Assembly (NCBI RefSeq): GCF_000147815.2
Contig: NC_015957.1
Coordinates: 3,038,001 to 3,102,000 of the forward strand
Direction of reading: 5' to 3'
DNA: 64,000 bases
DNA from: Streptomyces violaceusniger Tu 4113
GTDB taxonomy: Bacteria > Actinomycetota > Actinomycetes > Streptomycetales > Streptomycetaceae
Position 1 is the stretch's first letter, and each line of letters starts with the position of its first letter. The notes beneath the pieces were generated by a model. It was not told the DNA's origin, did not search any database, and was given only the letters and a program-made list of their open reading frames with translations. Positions 47,164 through 54,775 of this stretch are shown here, in pieces. Position numbers and translations under genes: made by a program.

Positions 47164-48396
47164 TCACGCCACTGGGCCCAGGTGCCGGGTCGTCGCCCAC
47201 AGCAGCAGGGCTGCGCAGCTCAATGCCGCTCCCAGGGCGGACACCGCTGTCCATCCGGCCGTCGCGTACGCCACGGAGGAACCGATGGCGCCGAGGGCGC
47301 TGCCGGCCGAGTAGAAGACCATGTAGCCGCCGATGATTCTGCTTCCCGCGTCCGGGTGGACGGCGTAGATGAGGGACTGGTTGGTGACGTGCACGGCCTG
47401 GACGGCGAAGTCCAGGAGGACCGCTCCGATGGCCAGGGCCCAGAGCGACTGCCGGGTGAAGGCCAGGGGGAGCCACGACACGGTGAGCAGGACGAGTGCG
47501 GTGCCCGTGGTCCGCTGGGCGAGGCCGCGGTCGTTCCATCGGCCGGCGGCACCCGCGGCCGCGGCTCCGGCCGCTCCGGCGAGTCCGAACGCGCCGATCG
47601 CGGTGTGCGTCAGCGACCAGGGGGGACTGCTGAGCGGCTGGACGACGCTGCTCCATAGCGTGCTGAAGGCCGCGAAGACCAGCAGCGCCAGCATGCCGCG
47701 GACCCGGAGCAGGGGGTGGCGGGCGAACAGGACGACGGTTGATGCCAGGAGACGCCGGTACGGCATGGTGACCGTCGGCGGCCGGCCGGTCGGCAGGGCG
47801 AGGCGCAGGAGCACGGCGAGCGTCGCGGTCACCACGGCCGAGAGGAAGTAGACGGCGCGCCATCCGGCCAGGTCGGCCACGACGCCCGCCACGGTGCGGG
47901 CCAGCAGAATGCCGGTGATCACCCCGCTGGTGACCGCTCCGACGACCCGCCCCCGAAAGGCGGGAGCGGTGAGGTGGGCCGCTGCGGCGACCATCGTCTG
48001 GGCGACGACGGCGAGCGCACCGACCGCCGCGAGGGCGGTGAGCAGCGCGGCGGTCCCGGGTGCCAGACCCGCGATCAGCAGCGCGGTGGTGAGCAGGCCG
48101 AGCTGGAGTGTGATCAGCCTGCGCCTGTCGATGAGGTCGCCGAGCGGGACGAGTAGGAACAGACCTGCGGCGTAACCGAGTTGGGTGATCGCGACGATGG
48201 CGCCGAGCAGGCCGGGGCCGAGCGCGAACTGCTCGCCGAGCGTGACCAGCAGGGGCTGGGCGAAGTAGACGTTGGCCACCGCGCTGCCGCAGGCAATGGC
48301 GAAGATCAGGACCAGGCGCGCGGATGGCGGCCCGGACGGAGCGAGTGCGGTGTTCACGGCCGTCCGACCGTCGGCCGTCGAGCAGTCGCTCGGCAT
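47164..48396 (-). CDS. MFS transporter, drug or sugar efflux type
   Basis: About 410 residues with twelve hydrophobic helices. The loop 2-3 motif is visible as VPLGDLIDRRRLI, and FRGRVVGAVTSGVITGILLARTVAGVV is the helix-5 antiporter region. The opening NVYFAQPLLVTLGEQF is typical of the AraJ/YnfM-like efflux group. ATG at 48396 has GAGGGGG 6 bases upstream. It is divergent from the HxlR gene, and an 18-bp inverted repeat sits between them, so it is probably derepressed by an inducer of that regulator. Confidence 0.9.
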   Translation of the reverse strand: MPSDCSTADGRTAVNTALAPSGPPSARLVLIFAIACGSAVANVYFAQPLLVTLGEQFALGPGLLGAIVAITQLGYAAGLFLLVPLGDLIDRRRLITLQLGLLTTALLIAGLAPGTAALLTALAAVGALAVVAQTMVAAAAHLTAPAFRGRVVGAVTSGVITGILLARTVAGVVADLAGWRAVYFLSAVVTATLAVLLRLALPTGRPPTVTMPYRRLLASTVVLFARHPLLRVRGMLALLVFAAFSTLWSSVVQPLSSPPWSLTHTAIGAFGLAGAAGAAAAGAAGRWNDRGLAQRTTGTALVLLTVSWLPLAFTRQSLWALAIGAVLLDFAVQAVHVTNQSLIYAVHPDAGSRIIGGYMVFYSAGSALGAIGSSVAYATAGWTAVSALGAALSCAALLLWATTRHLGPVA

Positions 48397-48415
48397 GCGG
48401 CGCCCCCTCATTGAT

Positions 48416-48469
48416 GGTTGCAAGTTGCTACCTGCCGGACCTTAGGTCAGGAGGTAGCATGTTGCAACC
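48416..48469 (+). promoter_or_regulatory. Long inverted-repeat operator between MFS and hxlR-type genes
   Basis: Left arm GGTTGCAAGTTGCTACCT (48416-48433), right arm AGGTAGCATGTTGCAACC (48452-48469), 16 of 18 positions complementary, spacer 18. Each arm also has internal TTGCAA symmetry. The right arm overlaps the expected -35 of the HxlR gene, whose TATATT (48489-48494) could be the -10. Confidence 0.75.
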
Positions 48470-48510
48470 AGGCTGTGTTCCAGCCAGATATATTGCGAGG
48501 AGGAAGTGCG

Positions 48511-48975
48511 ATGGTCGCCCGTACGCGATTCGACGCCGAACCGTGTCCCGTTGCCCGGTCGATCGACGCCATCGGCGACTGGTGGTCCCTGCTGATCGTG
48601 CGCGACGCGTTCGACGGCAGTCGCCGCTTCGGCCAGTTCCAGCGAAGCCTGGGCATCGCCAAGAACATCCTCACCAGCCGGCTGCGCACGCTGGAGCAGA
48701 CCGGAGTGATGGAAACGGTGCCCGCCTCCGACGGCAGCCGTTACCAGGAATACGTGCTCACGCAAAAGGGCCGCGCGCTCTTCCCCGTCGTCGTGGCGCT
48801 GCGCCAGTGGGGCGAGACGCACTGCTTCGGCCCAGGGGAGGAGCACTCGCGACTCCTCGACCGTCGGAACGGGCACCCGCTGAGCCCGCTGGAGATCCGC
48901 TCCAGCGACGGACGCCCCGTCGGCCCGGACGAGACCATCGTCGAGAAGCTCAGCAGTGCGGACGGCGCGGGCTGA
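48511..48975 (+). CDS. HxlR-family transcriptional regulator
   Basis: 154 residues. CPVARSIDAIGDWWSLLIVRDAF is the signature opening of HxlR proteins, with the N-terminal Cys12 (often redox- or aldehyde-sensing in the family). The winged helix is RRFGQFQRSLGIAKNILTSRLRTLE, then the wing DGSRYQEYVLTQKG. GGAGGAAG lies just before the ATG. It should bind the operator shared with the MFS gene. Confidence 0.92.
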   Translation: MVARTRFDAEPCPVARSIDAIGDWWSLLIVRDAFDGSRRFGQFQRSLGIAKNILTSRLRTLEQTGVMETVPASDGSRYQEYVLTQKGRALFPVVVALRQWGETHCFGPGEEHSRLLDRRNGHPLSPLEIRSSDGRPVGPDETIVEKLSSADGAG

Positions 48976-49032
48976 CTCGTCCTGCGGCCATCCACCGCAC
49001 AGACCGTCCCTACGCGCGCCGCGTTCAAGGGA

Positions 49033-49626
49033 TCAGCGAGAGCGCAGGCCGTTGATGAGCAGGGCGCAGACGGACTCCAAGGCGGCCTCGGCGCCCGGGG
49101 TCTGCCACTCGGGGGCGTGCGCGGGGTGGTGGTAGGCCGTCGTGGCGTCGAAGACGGTCCGCGCCGTCGCGGTGGGGTCGGGGGAAGTGAAGTCACCGCT
49201 GGCGACGCCGTCGGCGATGATGACGCGCAGTTGCTCGATCAGATCGGCCACATGGTCGGCGGCCGCGTCACTGTGCTCGGCCGCCAGGACCCGGTAGGTG
49301 GCGAAGAGCTCCGGGTCCTCGGACAGCAGCTTCCGCTTGGCGGCGAACAGCGTGGTGAGCCAGGTGCGCAGTCGCTCGGGCGGGGCCTGCCGGGTGTCGG
49401 CCGCGACCGTCGCGAGGGGCTCGCGCGCCAGGCCCAGCCAGCGCCGGGTCACGGCTTCGCGCAGCGCCGCCTTGGACGGGAAGTGCCGGTAGACGCTGGC
49501 GTGGCTGACTCCCAGAACCCGCGCCACGTCCAGCACCGTGGCCTTCGCCGGTCCATGGCGGCGCAGCACGTCCTCCGTGGCCGTCAGGATGGTCTCGGCG
49601 TCAAGGGGGCCCGAACCCGGACGCAT
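49033..49626 (-). CDS. TetR-family repressor
   Basis: 197 residues. N-terminal HTH: ILTATEDVLRRHGPAKATVLDVARVLGVSHASVYRHFPSK (read as VLDVARVLGVSHASVYRHF). The C-terminal ligand domain is helical and unspecific. It follows the cyclase gene on the same strand by about 96 bases and probably controls it through the palindrome upstream of that gene. Confidence 0.9.
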   Translation of the reverse strand: MRPGSGPLDAETILTATEDVLRRHGPAKATVLDVARVLGVSHASVYRHFPSKAALREAVTRRWLGLAREPLATVAADTRQAPPERLRTWLTTLFAAKRKLLSEDPELFATYRVLAAEHSDAAADHVADLIEQLRVIIADGVASGDFTSPDPTATARTVFDATTAYHHPAHAPEWQTPGAEAALESVCALLINGLRSR

Positions 49627-49722
49627 CAGCGCTCGCCGTTCCGTACGAACCGCGCCGCGCGGCTCCCGGCCCCGGCGGCGGGCACCGCCTGCTCCCTCAC
49701 TGCCAGTTCCTCCTAGTGGCCG

Positions 49723-50622
49723 TCAGAAGACCGCGAGCGGGTTGACGGGCACCCCGGTCAGCCCATGGATACGTGGCGGTGCCACCGTGAGCAGAAAAGC
49801 ATAGCGGCCCAGCTCCGCGCAGACGGCGGCGAGCCCGTCCACCTCGGCGGCGTCGATCAGCGGCAGGCCCATCATCGGCAGGGCGACCCGGTGCAGTGGC
49901 AAGGGGCAGGCGGGGTCCAGGTCCGGGTGCGCGTCGCCGATGTCGCCCGCGTAGAGCGATACGCCGCGCCGGTGCATCCAGCGCACCGCGTCCAGGCTCA
50001 TCCCCGGCATCGGCCGCTCGGGGTCGGGCGTCATGGGCCATCCGCAACGCACCACCAGGGCGTCCCCGGACTCCAGCCGCACGCGCTGGCGTTCCTCGGC
50101 CGCCTCGAGGTCCCGCGCAGTGACCGCATGGCCACTGGGCAACGGGCCGTCGGCCGCCAGGTCGAGCAGGATGCCCCGGGTGGCGAGCCCGGCGGCGAAC
50201 GCCGTCGTGGAGCCGTGCCGGGCGCCGGCCGGTGTCACGGCCTCGTCCACGGGCCGCCCCGGATAGACCCGCCCGTCGCGGATCGCGTGCCCCAGCGCGT
50301 CGAGGTGTGTCGAGCGCGGGTGGTGATTGGTCACCAGCATCACGTCCGCCATCGCCGGCGCGGGGGAACCGACGTAGACCATCATCTGCTGAACGGGCGA
50401 GGCGTCCTGGGTGGACGGCGCGAAGGGGCCGCTGATGAGCGGCGCCGGCTGGATCGGCACCGCGAGTGACACCGTCCGCCCGGTGCGGGCCTCCGCGGCG
50501 CCCCTGGCCCGGGCCTCCGCGGTGATGAGGTTGACCGTGCCGAGCTGGTCGTCCTCACCCCACCGGCCCCAATTGCTCGGCAGGTCTGCTGAGTTGCTCG
50601 TTCCCGTGTGTGATGCGTCCAT
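49723..50622 (-). CDS. Cyclase family protein (KynB-like metal hydrolase)
   Basis: 299 residues. The metal-binding motif is HHPRSTHLDALGH near residue 100 (family HxGTHxDxPxH). SNWGRWGEDDQLGTVN opens the protein in the style of actinobacterial cyclase-like hydrolases. RCGWP and MMGLPLIDAAEVD occur later. Relatives hydrolyse formamides, lactones or isatin. The substrate here is unknown. ATG at 50622 starts the conserved region. A longer frame would lie over the operator. Confidence 0.85.
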   Translation of the reverse strand: MDASHTGTSNSADLPSNWGRWGEDDQLGTVNLITAEARARGAAEARTGRTVSLAVPIQPAPLISGPFAPSTQDASPVQQMMVYVGSPAPAMADVMLVTNHHPRSTHLDALGHAIRDGRVYPGRPVDEAVTPAGARHGSTTAFAAGLATRGILLDLAADGPLPSGHAVTARDLEAAEERQRVRLESGDALVVRCGWPMTPDPERPMPGMSLDAVRWMHRRGVSLYAGDIGDAHPDLDPACPLPLHRVALPMMGLPLIDAAEVDGLAAVCAELGRYAFLLTVAPPRIHGLTGVPVNPLAVF

Positions 50623-50645
50623 GGCGCCGAACCGTACCGGGTTGG

Positions 50646-50671
50646 GGTTACAGGATTCAAACTCTGTAACC
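50646..50671. promoter_or_regulatory. GGTTACAG...CTGTAACC operator of the cyclase/TetR unit
   Basis: Perfect 8-bp arms separated by 10 bases, 24 bases upstream of the cyclase start on the minus strand: typical size and place for a TetR operator, and a TetR gene is in the same unit. Confidence 0.7.
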
Positions 50672-50799
50672 GTGGGTGTGGCGCCGCCTGCGCCCACGGC
50701 CCGCACTCGGGTGAGCGCCCGACATCAGGAGGGGCGGAGCACCGGCACCCCGCCCGGCAGGGGCTACGATCCCGGGGCAGCCGATGACATGGGGGAGCC

Positions 50800-51801
50800 G
50801 TGAGCCAAACCGCGGCGCAGCTCGTCGCCGCCCTTCGCCGGGGCCGGCGTGGCGCCACCGCCGAGGTGACCGTCCTGGCCGACCGGCCCGACGCCACCGT
50901 CGTGCGGTACGGCCATGTCGTCGCCAAGGCGCACCCGCCCGGCACGGACCCGGCCGAGCTGGCCGTCCGGCTCGGGGTCGCGGCCCACCCCCGGTGCGCG
51001 GGGATACTGCTGCCGCCGGTCGACGACGGCATGGGCGCGCTGCCCGATGGCCGGCGGGTCACCCTCTGGCCGTACGGCGAACCCGTGGCGCCCGACGCGC
51101 CGGACGCGGCCCCGTGGGTCGAGGCGGGGAAGCTGCTGGCCCGGCTGCACGCCGTGCCGGTCGCCGAACTGCCCGGCCCCCTCCCGGCGATGCGCGGTCC
51201 GGCCAAGGCGGCCCGCGCCATCGCCCGGCTGCGGGCGGCGGAACTCCCCGACAGCGCGGCCATCCGGGCCGTGCTGCACGCCTGGGCCGGTCTGCCCGGC
51301 TGGGCGCGAGGAGTGGACCGCACGGACCACGCGGACCACGCGGACCACGCGGACCTGGACCGTACGGACCGCCGGGACCGCGGAGATCGCCGGGATCGCG
51401 CGGACCGCCAAGAGGCCAACAGCCTCTGCCACGGCGATCTCCACCTGGGCCAACTCATCCGCCCCCACGCCACCGACTGGCGGCTCATCGACATCGACGA
51501 CCTCGGCCTCGGCGACCCGGCCTGGGATCTCGCGCGGCCCGCCGCCTGGTACGCCGCCGGGCTGCTCGCCCCCGAGGACTGGGACCGGTTTCTGGGGGCG
51601 TACCGGGCGGCGGGCGGTTCCGCCGCGGGGCAGGGCGACCCCTGGCCGCGGCTGGACGTGCCCGCCCGCGCCCTCACTGTCCAGACCGCCGCGCTCGCGC
51701 TCGCCAAAGCGGCGGCCGCCGGGCGGGCGTTGGACGAGGCCGAGGAGGCGATGGTGGAGGCGGCTGTCCGCATCGCCCGGTACATGGAGGCCATAGGGTG
51801 A
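50800..51801 (+). CDS. Aminoglycoside phosphotransferase-family kinase
   Basis: 333 residues. Kinase-like fold: SLCHGDLHLGQL (Brenner motif with catalytic Asp) and LIDIDDLGLGDPAWDLA (metal Asp). Directly before the catalytic loop there is an inserted hydrophilic tract of about 32 residues rich in Asp, Arg and His (DHADHADHADLDRTDRRDR), coded by a 9-bp repeat. GTG start. The substrate may be a sugar, a choline-like compound or an antibiotic; neighbours do not tell. Confidence 0.85.
   Translation: MSQTAAQLVAALRRGRRGATAEVTVLADRPDATVVRYGHVVAKAHPPGTDPAELAVRLGVAAHPRCAGILLPPVDDGMGALPDGRRVTLWPYGEPVAPDAPDAAPWVEAGKLLARLHAVPVAELPGPLPAMRGPAKAARAIARLRAAELPDSAAIRAVLHAWAGLPGWARGVDRTDHADHADHADLDRTDRRDRGDRRDRADRQEANSLCHGDLHLGQLIRPHATDWRLIDIDDLGLGDPAWDLARPAAWYAAGLLAPEDWDRFLGAYRAAGGSAAGQGDPWPRLDVPARALTVQTAALALAKAAAAGRALDEAEEAMVEAAVRIARYMEAIG
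51323..51358 (+). repeat. 9-bp tandem repeat (about four units) inside the phosphotransferase gene
   Basis: CGGACCACG in three exact copies plus CGGACCTGG. It keeps frame and codes for Asp-His-Ala units. Confidence 0.9.
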
Positions 51802-51866
51802 AGTCCACGCGGTCGGATGGATGTTCCGGCGCGTTGTTGTCCGAAGCATGAGGAGTTGAGCGGACC

Positions 51867-52151
51867 ATGCAGTGTCCCAAGTGCCATGCGCCGATGCACA
51901 CGTATAACCGCAATGGCGTGCAGATAGAGCAGTGCAGCGGCTGCCGGGGGATCTTCCTGGACTATGGGGAGCTGGAGGCGCTGACCCGCCTTGAGACGCA
52001 GTGGACCCAGCAGATGCCGCCCGCCGCGCCCGGCCCGCAGGGGTACCCGGCCGCGCCCGCGCCCGCGTGGGGCGCGCCGCAGCACGGGCACCATGGCGGT
52101 CACCACGGCCACCACAAGCGGGGCTTCGGGCACATGCTCTTCTCGTCCTGA
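51867..52151 (+). CDS. TFIIB-type zinc-ribbon protein
   Basis: 94 residues. The zinc ribbon CPKC (residues 3-6) ... CSGCRGIFLDYGELEAL is the family hallmark. A Pro/Ala linker and a His/Gly-rich tail (GHHGGHHGHHKRGFGH) that may bind metal follow. RBS-like GAGTTGAG precedes the ATG. Function unknown. Confidence 0.88.
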   Translation: MQCPKCHAPMHTYNRNGVQIEQCSGCRGIFLDYGELEALTRLETQWTQQMPPAAPGPQGYPAAPAPAWGAPQHGHHGGHHGHHKRGFGHMLFSS

Positions 52152-52181
52152 GAGCTGAGAGCTGAGAGCCGAGAAACGTCA

Positions 52182-52210
52182 GAGGGCCGGAGCTCTCAGC
52201 TCCGGCCCTC
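52182..52210. terminator. Bidirectional terminator between zinc-ribbon gene and tRNA cluster
   Basis: GAGGGCCGGAGCT - CTC - AGCTCCGGCCCTC, 13-bp perfect stem, reached from the left by the protein gene and from the right by the tRNA transcript. Confidence 0.8.
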
Positions 52211-52222
52211 AGCCGATCAGTG

Positions 52223-52294
52223 TGGACGATACTGGGATTGAACCAGTGACCTCTTCCGTGTCAGGGAAGCGCTCTCCCGCTGAGCTAATCGTCC
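52223..52294 (-). tRNA. tRNA-Val (anticodon GAC), copy 1
   Basis: 72 bases. Acceptor GGACGAT/ATCGTCC, D-arm AGCTCAGCGGGAGAGC, anticodon loop CTGACAC, T-arm GGTTCAATCC. CCA is not encoded. Confidence 0.95.
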
Positions 52295-52305
52295 GCGGGA
52301 CTGCG

Positions 52306-52377
52306 TGCGCGATACTGGGATTGAACCAGTGACCTCTTCCGTGTCAGGGAAGCGCTCTCCCGCTGAGCTAATCGCGC
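52306..52377 (-). tRNA. tRNA-Val (anticodon GAC), copy 2, altered acceptor stem
   Basis: Identical to copy 1 through all arms except the acceptor, which is GCGCGAT/ATCGCGC instead of GGACGAT/ATCGTCC. Both strands of the stem have changed together, so pairing is kept. Confidence 0.93.
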
Positions 52378-52419
52378 AGGTGGATCCGCGAGGATCCCAG
52401 GTGGATCCGCAAGGATCCG
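52378..52419. repeat. 21-bp tandem repeat between tRNA copies 2 and 3
   Basis: AGGTGGATCCGCGAGGATCCC followed by AGGTGGATCCGCAAGGATCC: two BamHI-like GGATCC sites per unit. Confidence 0.8.
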
Positions 52420-52421
52420 AG

Positions 52422-52493
52422 TGGACGATACTGGGATTGAACCAGTGACCTCTTCCGTGTCAGGGAAGCGCTCTCCCGCTGAGCTAATCGTCC
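52422..52493 (-). tRNA. tRNA-Val (anticodon GAC), copy 3
   Basis: Same sequence as copy 1, with acceptor GGACGAT/ATCGTCC and loop CTGACAC. CCA is not encoded. Confidence 0.95.
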
Positions 52494-52494
52494 G

Positions 52495-52565
52495 AGGTGG
52501 AGACGGGATTTGAACCCGTGTAGACGGCTTTGCAGGCCGTTGCCTCGCCTCTCGGCCACTCCACC
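52495..52565 (-). tRNA. tRNA-Cys (anticodon GCA)
   Basis: 71 bases. Acceptor GGTGGAG/CTCCACC, anticodon loop CTGCAAA, T-arm GGGTTCAAATCCC, discriminator U, as expected for tRNA-Cys. Confidence 0.95.
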
Positions 52566-52593
52566 AACCGTGGAGGTCGAAACCCCCACTCCG

Positions 52594-52666
52594 AGCGGAC
52601 GACGAGATTCGAACTCGCGACCCTCACCTTGGCAAGGTGATGCTCTACCAACTGAGCCACGTCCGC
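52594..52666 (-). tRNA. tRNA-Gly (anticodon GCC)
   Basis: 73 bases. Acceptor GCGGACG/CGTCCGC, anticodon region CTTGCCAAGG, T-arm GAGTTCGAATCTC. First gene of the five-tRNA cluster in the direction of transcription. Confidence 0.95.
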
Positions 52667-52826
52667 ACGTGTCGTTTGTCCGGGGCGCTTCCGCGTCCCG
52701 GCGACGTGTTGAACTCTAGCGGATTCCCCGGCCAGCTCAAATTCCGTTTCCGCAGCGTGCTGCCCTGCTCGGGGGCCGCACGCCCTCCCGGGGCCGCCCT
52801 GACCTGGGCACCATAGACTCGCAACC

Positions 52827-53882
52827 GTGCACGATCTGCCCCCGCTCGCCCGCTTCGGCGGCCTGCTCGCCACCGATCTACGCGAGGTGACCAGCGATCC
52901 GTCGGCCCTGGACACCCACGGTTTCTGGGCCGTTGTCGCGGACTTCGAGGGCCGTCTGGTCTGTGCACGCTTCGGGGACGTACGGACCGAGCCCGTGCCG
53001 CCCCCCGCGCCCGGCGGCTGGCGCGGCCCCTCGGCCGGGGAGTGGACCTCGTCCCTGGACCGGGACGCCTACACCGCCGGGGTGCGCGGCATCCGGCGGC
53101 GCATCGCGGCCGGTGAGGTCTACCAGGCCAATCTCTGCCGGGTGCTGACCGCGCCGCTGCCCGATCCGGCCGGGGCCGATGTGGACGCGCTGACCGCGCT
53201 GCTGGCCCTGGGCAACCCCGCCCCGTACGCGGGCACCGTAAGGCTGCCCGCCCACGGGGTGGAGGTCGCCACTGCCTCGCCCGAACTGTTCCTGCGGCGC
53301 GCCGGGCGCACCGTGGAGTCCGGCCCCATCAAGGGCACCGGCCGCGGCCCCGAAGACCTGCTGGAGAAGGACCACGCCGAGAACGTGATGATCGTGGACC
53401 TGGTCCGCAACGACCTGGGCCGGGTCTGCGCCACCGGCTCGGTGACCGTCCCGGCCCTCTGTGCGGTCGAACCGCATCCGGGACTGGTCCACCTCGTCTC
53501 CACGGTGCGCGGCGAACTCGCCCCCGGCACCGGCTGGCCGGAACTGCTCGCGGCCACCTTCCCGCCCGGATCGGTCACCGGCGCGCCCAAGTCCAGCGCG
53601 CTGCGCGTCATCGAGGAGCTGGAGACCGCGCCCCGACGTCCGTACTGCGGGGGCATCGGCTGGGTCGACGCCGACCGCGGCACCGGTGAGCTGGCGGTCG
53701 GGATACGGACCTTCTGGATCGACCGCGGCCCGGCCGGGGCCGTGCTGCGGTTCGGCACCGGGGCGGGCATCACGTGGGGCTCCGACCCGGAGCGCGAATG
53801 GGACGAAACGGAACTCAAGGCCGCCCGACTGCTCGCGGTAGCGTCGGGCGTACAGCAGCCGACGGGAAGGGCGACGCGATGA
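52827..53882 (+). CDS. pabB: Aminodeoxychorismate synthase component I (PabB-type chorismate-binding enzyme)
   Basis: Converts chorismate with ammonia to 4-amino-4-deoxychorismate for folate. 351 residues: the chorismate-binding domain without the glutaminase half. Signature VYQANLCRVL near residue 98, PIKGTGRG near residue 167, RNDLGRVC near residue 195 and TFPPGSVTGAPK near residue 247. It lacks the long N-terminal part of full PabB. Coupling (ATGA) to the aminodeoxychorismate lyase gene argues for p-aminobenzoate over anthranilate or isochorismate. The GTG start has no ribosome site and may be leaderless. Confidence 0.88.
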   Translation: MHDLPPLARFGGLLATDLREVTSDPSALDTHGFWAVVADFEGRLVCARFGDVRTEPVPPPAPGGWRGPSAGEWTSSLDRDAYTAGVRGIRRRIAAGEVYQANLCRVLTAPLPDPAGADVDALTALLALGNPAPYAGTVRLPAHGVEVATASPELFLRRAGRTVESGPIKGTGRGPEDLLEKDHAENVMIVDLVRNDLGRVCATGSVTVPALCAVEPHPGLVHLVSTVRGELAPGTGWPELLAATFPPGSVTGAPKSSALRVIEELETAPRRPYCGGIGWVDADRGTGELAVGIRTFWIDRGPAGAVLRFGTGAGITWGSDPEREWDETELKAARLLAVASGVQQPTGRATR

Positions 53883-54706
53883 AACCGGCCATCTGGCTCG
53901 ATGGATCCCTCTGCGACGCGGACAGCGCCAGGGTGTCCGTCTTCGACCATGGGCTCACGGTCGGCGACGGTGTCTTCGAGACCGTCAAGGCCACCGAGGG
54001 GCAGCCTTTCGCCCTCACCCGCCATCTGCGGCGGCTGGCCCGCTCCGCTGAGGGCCTGGGGCTTCCCGAGCCGGACCTGGACGAGGTGCGGCGGGGCTGC
54101 GAGGAGGTGCTGGGGGCCCACCCCGTGCCGTTCGGGCGGCTCAGGATCACCTACACCGGCGGGCTCTCGCCGCTCGGCTCCGACCGCGGCACGGCCGGAC
54201 CCACGCTGGTGGTCGCGCTGTCCGAGGCGGCCCGCCGGCCCGACGCCACGGCCGTGATCACCGTTCCCTGGGCGCGCAACGAACGCGGGGCGCTCACCGG
54301 CCTGAAGACCACCTCGTACGGCGAGAACGTGGTCGCGCTGGCCCGCGCCCGCGAGCAGGACGCCACCGAGGCCCTCTTCGGCAACACCGTCGGCGCGCTC
54401 TGCGAGGGCACCGGCACCAACGTCTTCGTGGTCCTCGACGGCGAGCTGCACACCCCGCCGCTCTCCTCCGGCTGCCTCGCCGGGATCACCCGCGCCCTGG
54501 TGCTGGAATGGGTGGGCGCCAAGGAGACCGATCTGCCGCTGGAGGCGCTGCGCCGGGCCGAGGAGGTCTTCCTGACCTCCACGACCCGCGACGTACAGGG
54601 CGTGCACCGGGTGGACACCCGCATCCTGCCCGGCGCCCCCGGCCCGGTCACCGCCGAGGCCCTGCGGATCTTCACCGAGCGGGCCGCCGCGGACATCGAC
54701 CCCTGA
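53879..54706 (+). CDS. pabC: 4-amino-4-deoxychorismate lyase (class IV aminotransferase fold)
   Basis: Releases pyruvate from aminodeoxychorismate to give p-aminobenzoate. 275 residues. The PLP lysine is Lys143 in GLKTTSYGEN. FDHGLTVGDGVFET near residue 22 and EGTGTNVFVV near residue 175 are class IV signatures. It could be a branched-chain or D-amino acid aminotransferase by sequence alone; the overlap with pabB supports PabC. Confidence 0.88.
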   Translation: MKPAIWLDGSLCDADSARVSVFDHGLTVGDGVFETVKATEGQPFALTRHLRRLARSAEGLGLPEPDLDEVRRGCEEVLGAHPVPFGRLRITYTGGLSPLGSDRGTAGPTLVVALSEAARRPDATAVITVPWARNERGALTGLKTTSYGENVVALARAREQDATEALFGNTVGALCEGTGTNVFVVLDGELHTPPLSSGCLAGITRALVLEWVGAKETDLPLEALRRAEEVFLTSTTRDVQGVHRVDTRILPGAPGPVTAEALRIFTERAAADIDP

Positions 54707-54775
54707 CCGGCCGGTAGCGGCGGATCCGCGCGGAAAACGGGTGACGTCGGCCCGACGGACCGGTAGAACACCCTC

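Noticed and set aside
46412..47314. 300-codon plus-strand frame across the XRE promoter region
   Set aside because: It starts inside the regulator gene on the opposite strand, is Arg/Ala/Pro-rich, has no ribosome site and shows no recognisable domain.
52223..52666. tRNA cluster as an integration site of a mobile element
   Set aside because: No integrase gene, no truncated tRNA copy and no flanking direct repeat of a tRNA 3' end were seen; neighbours are core genes.
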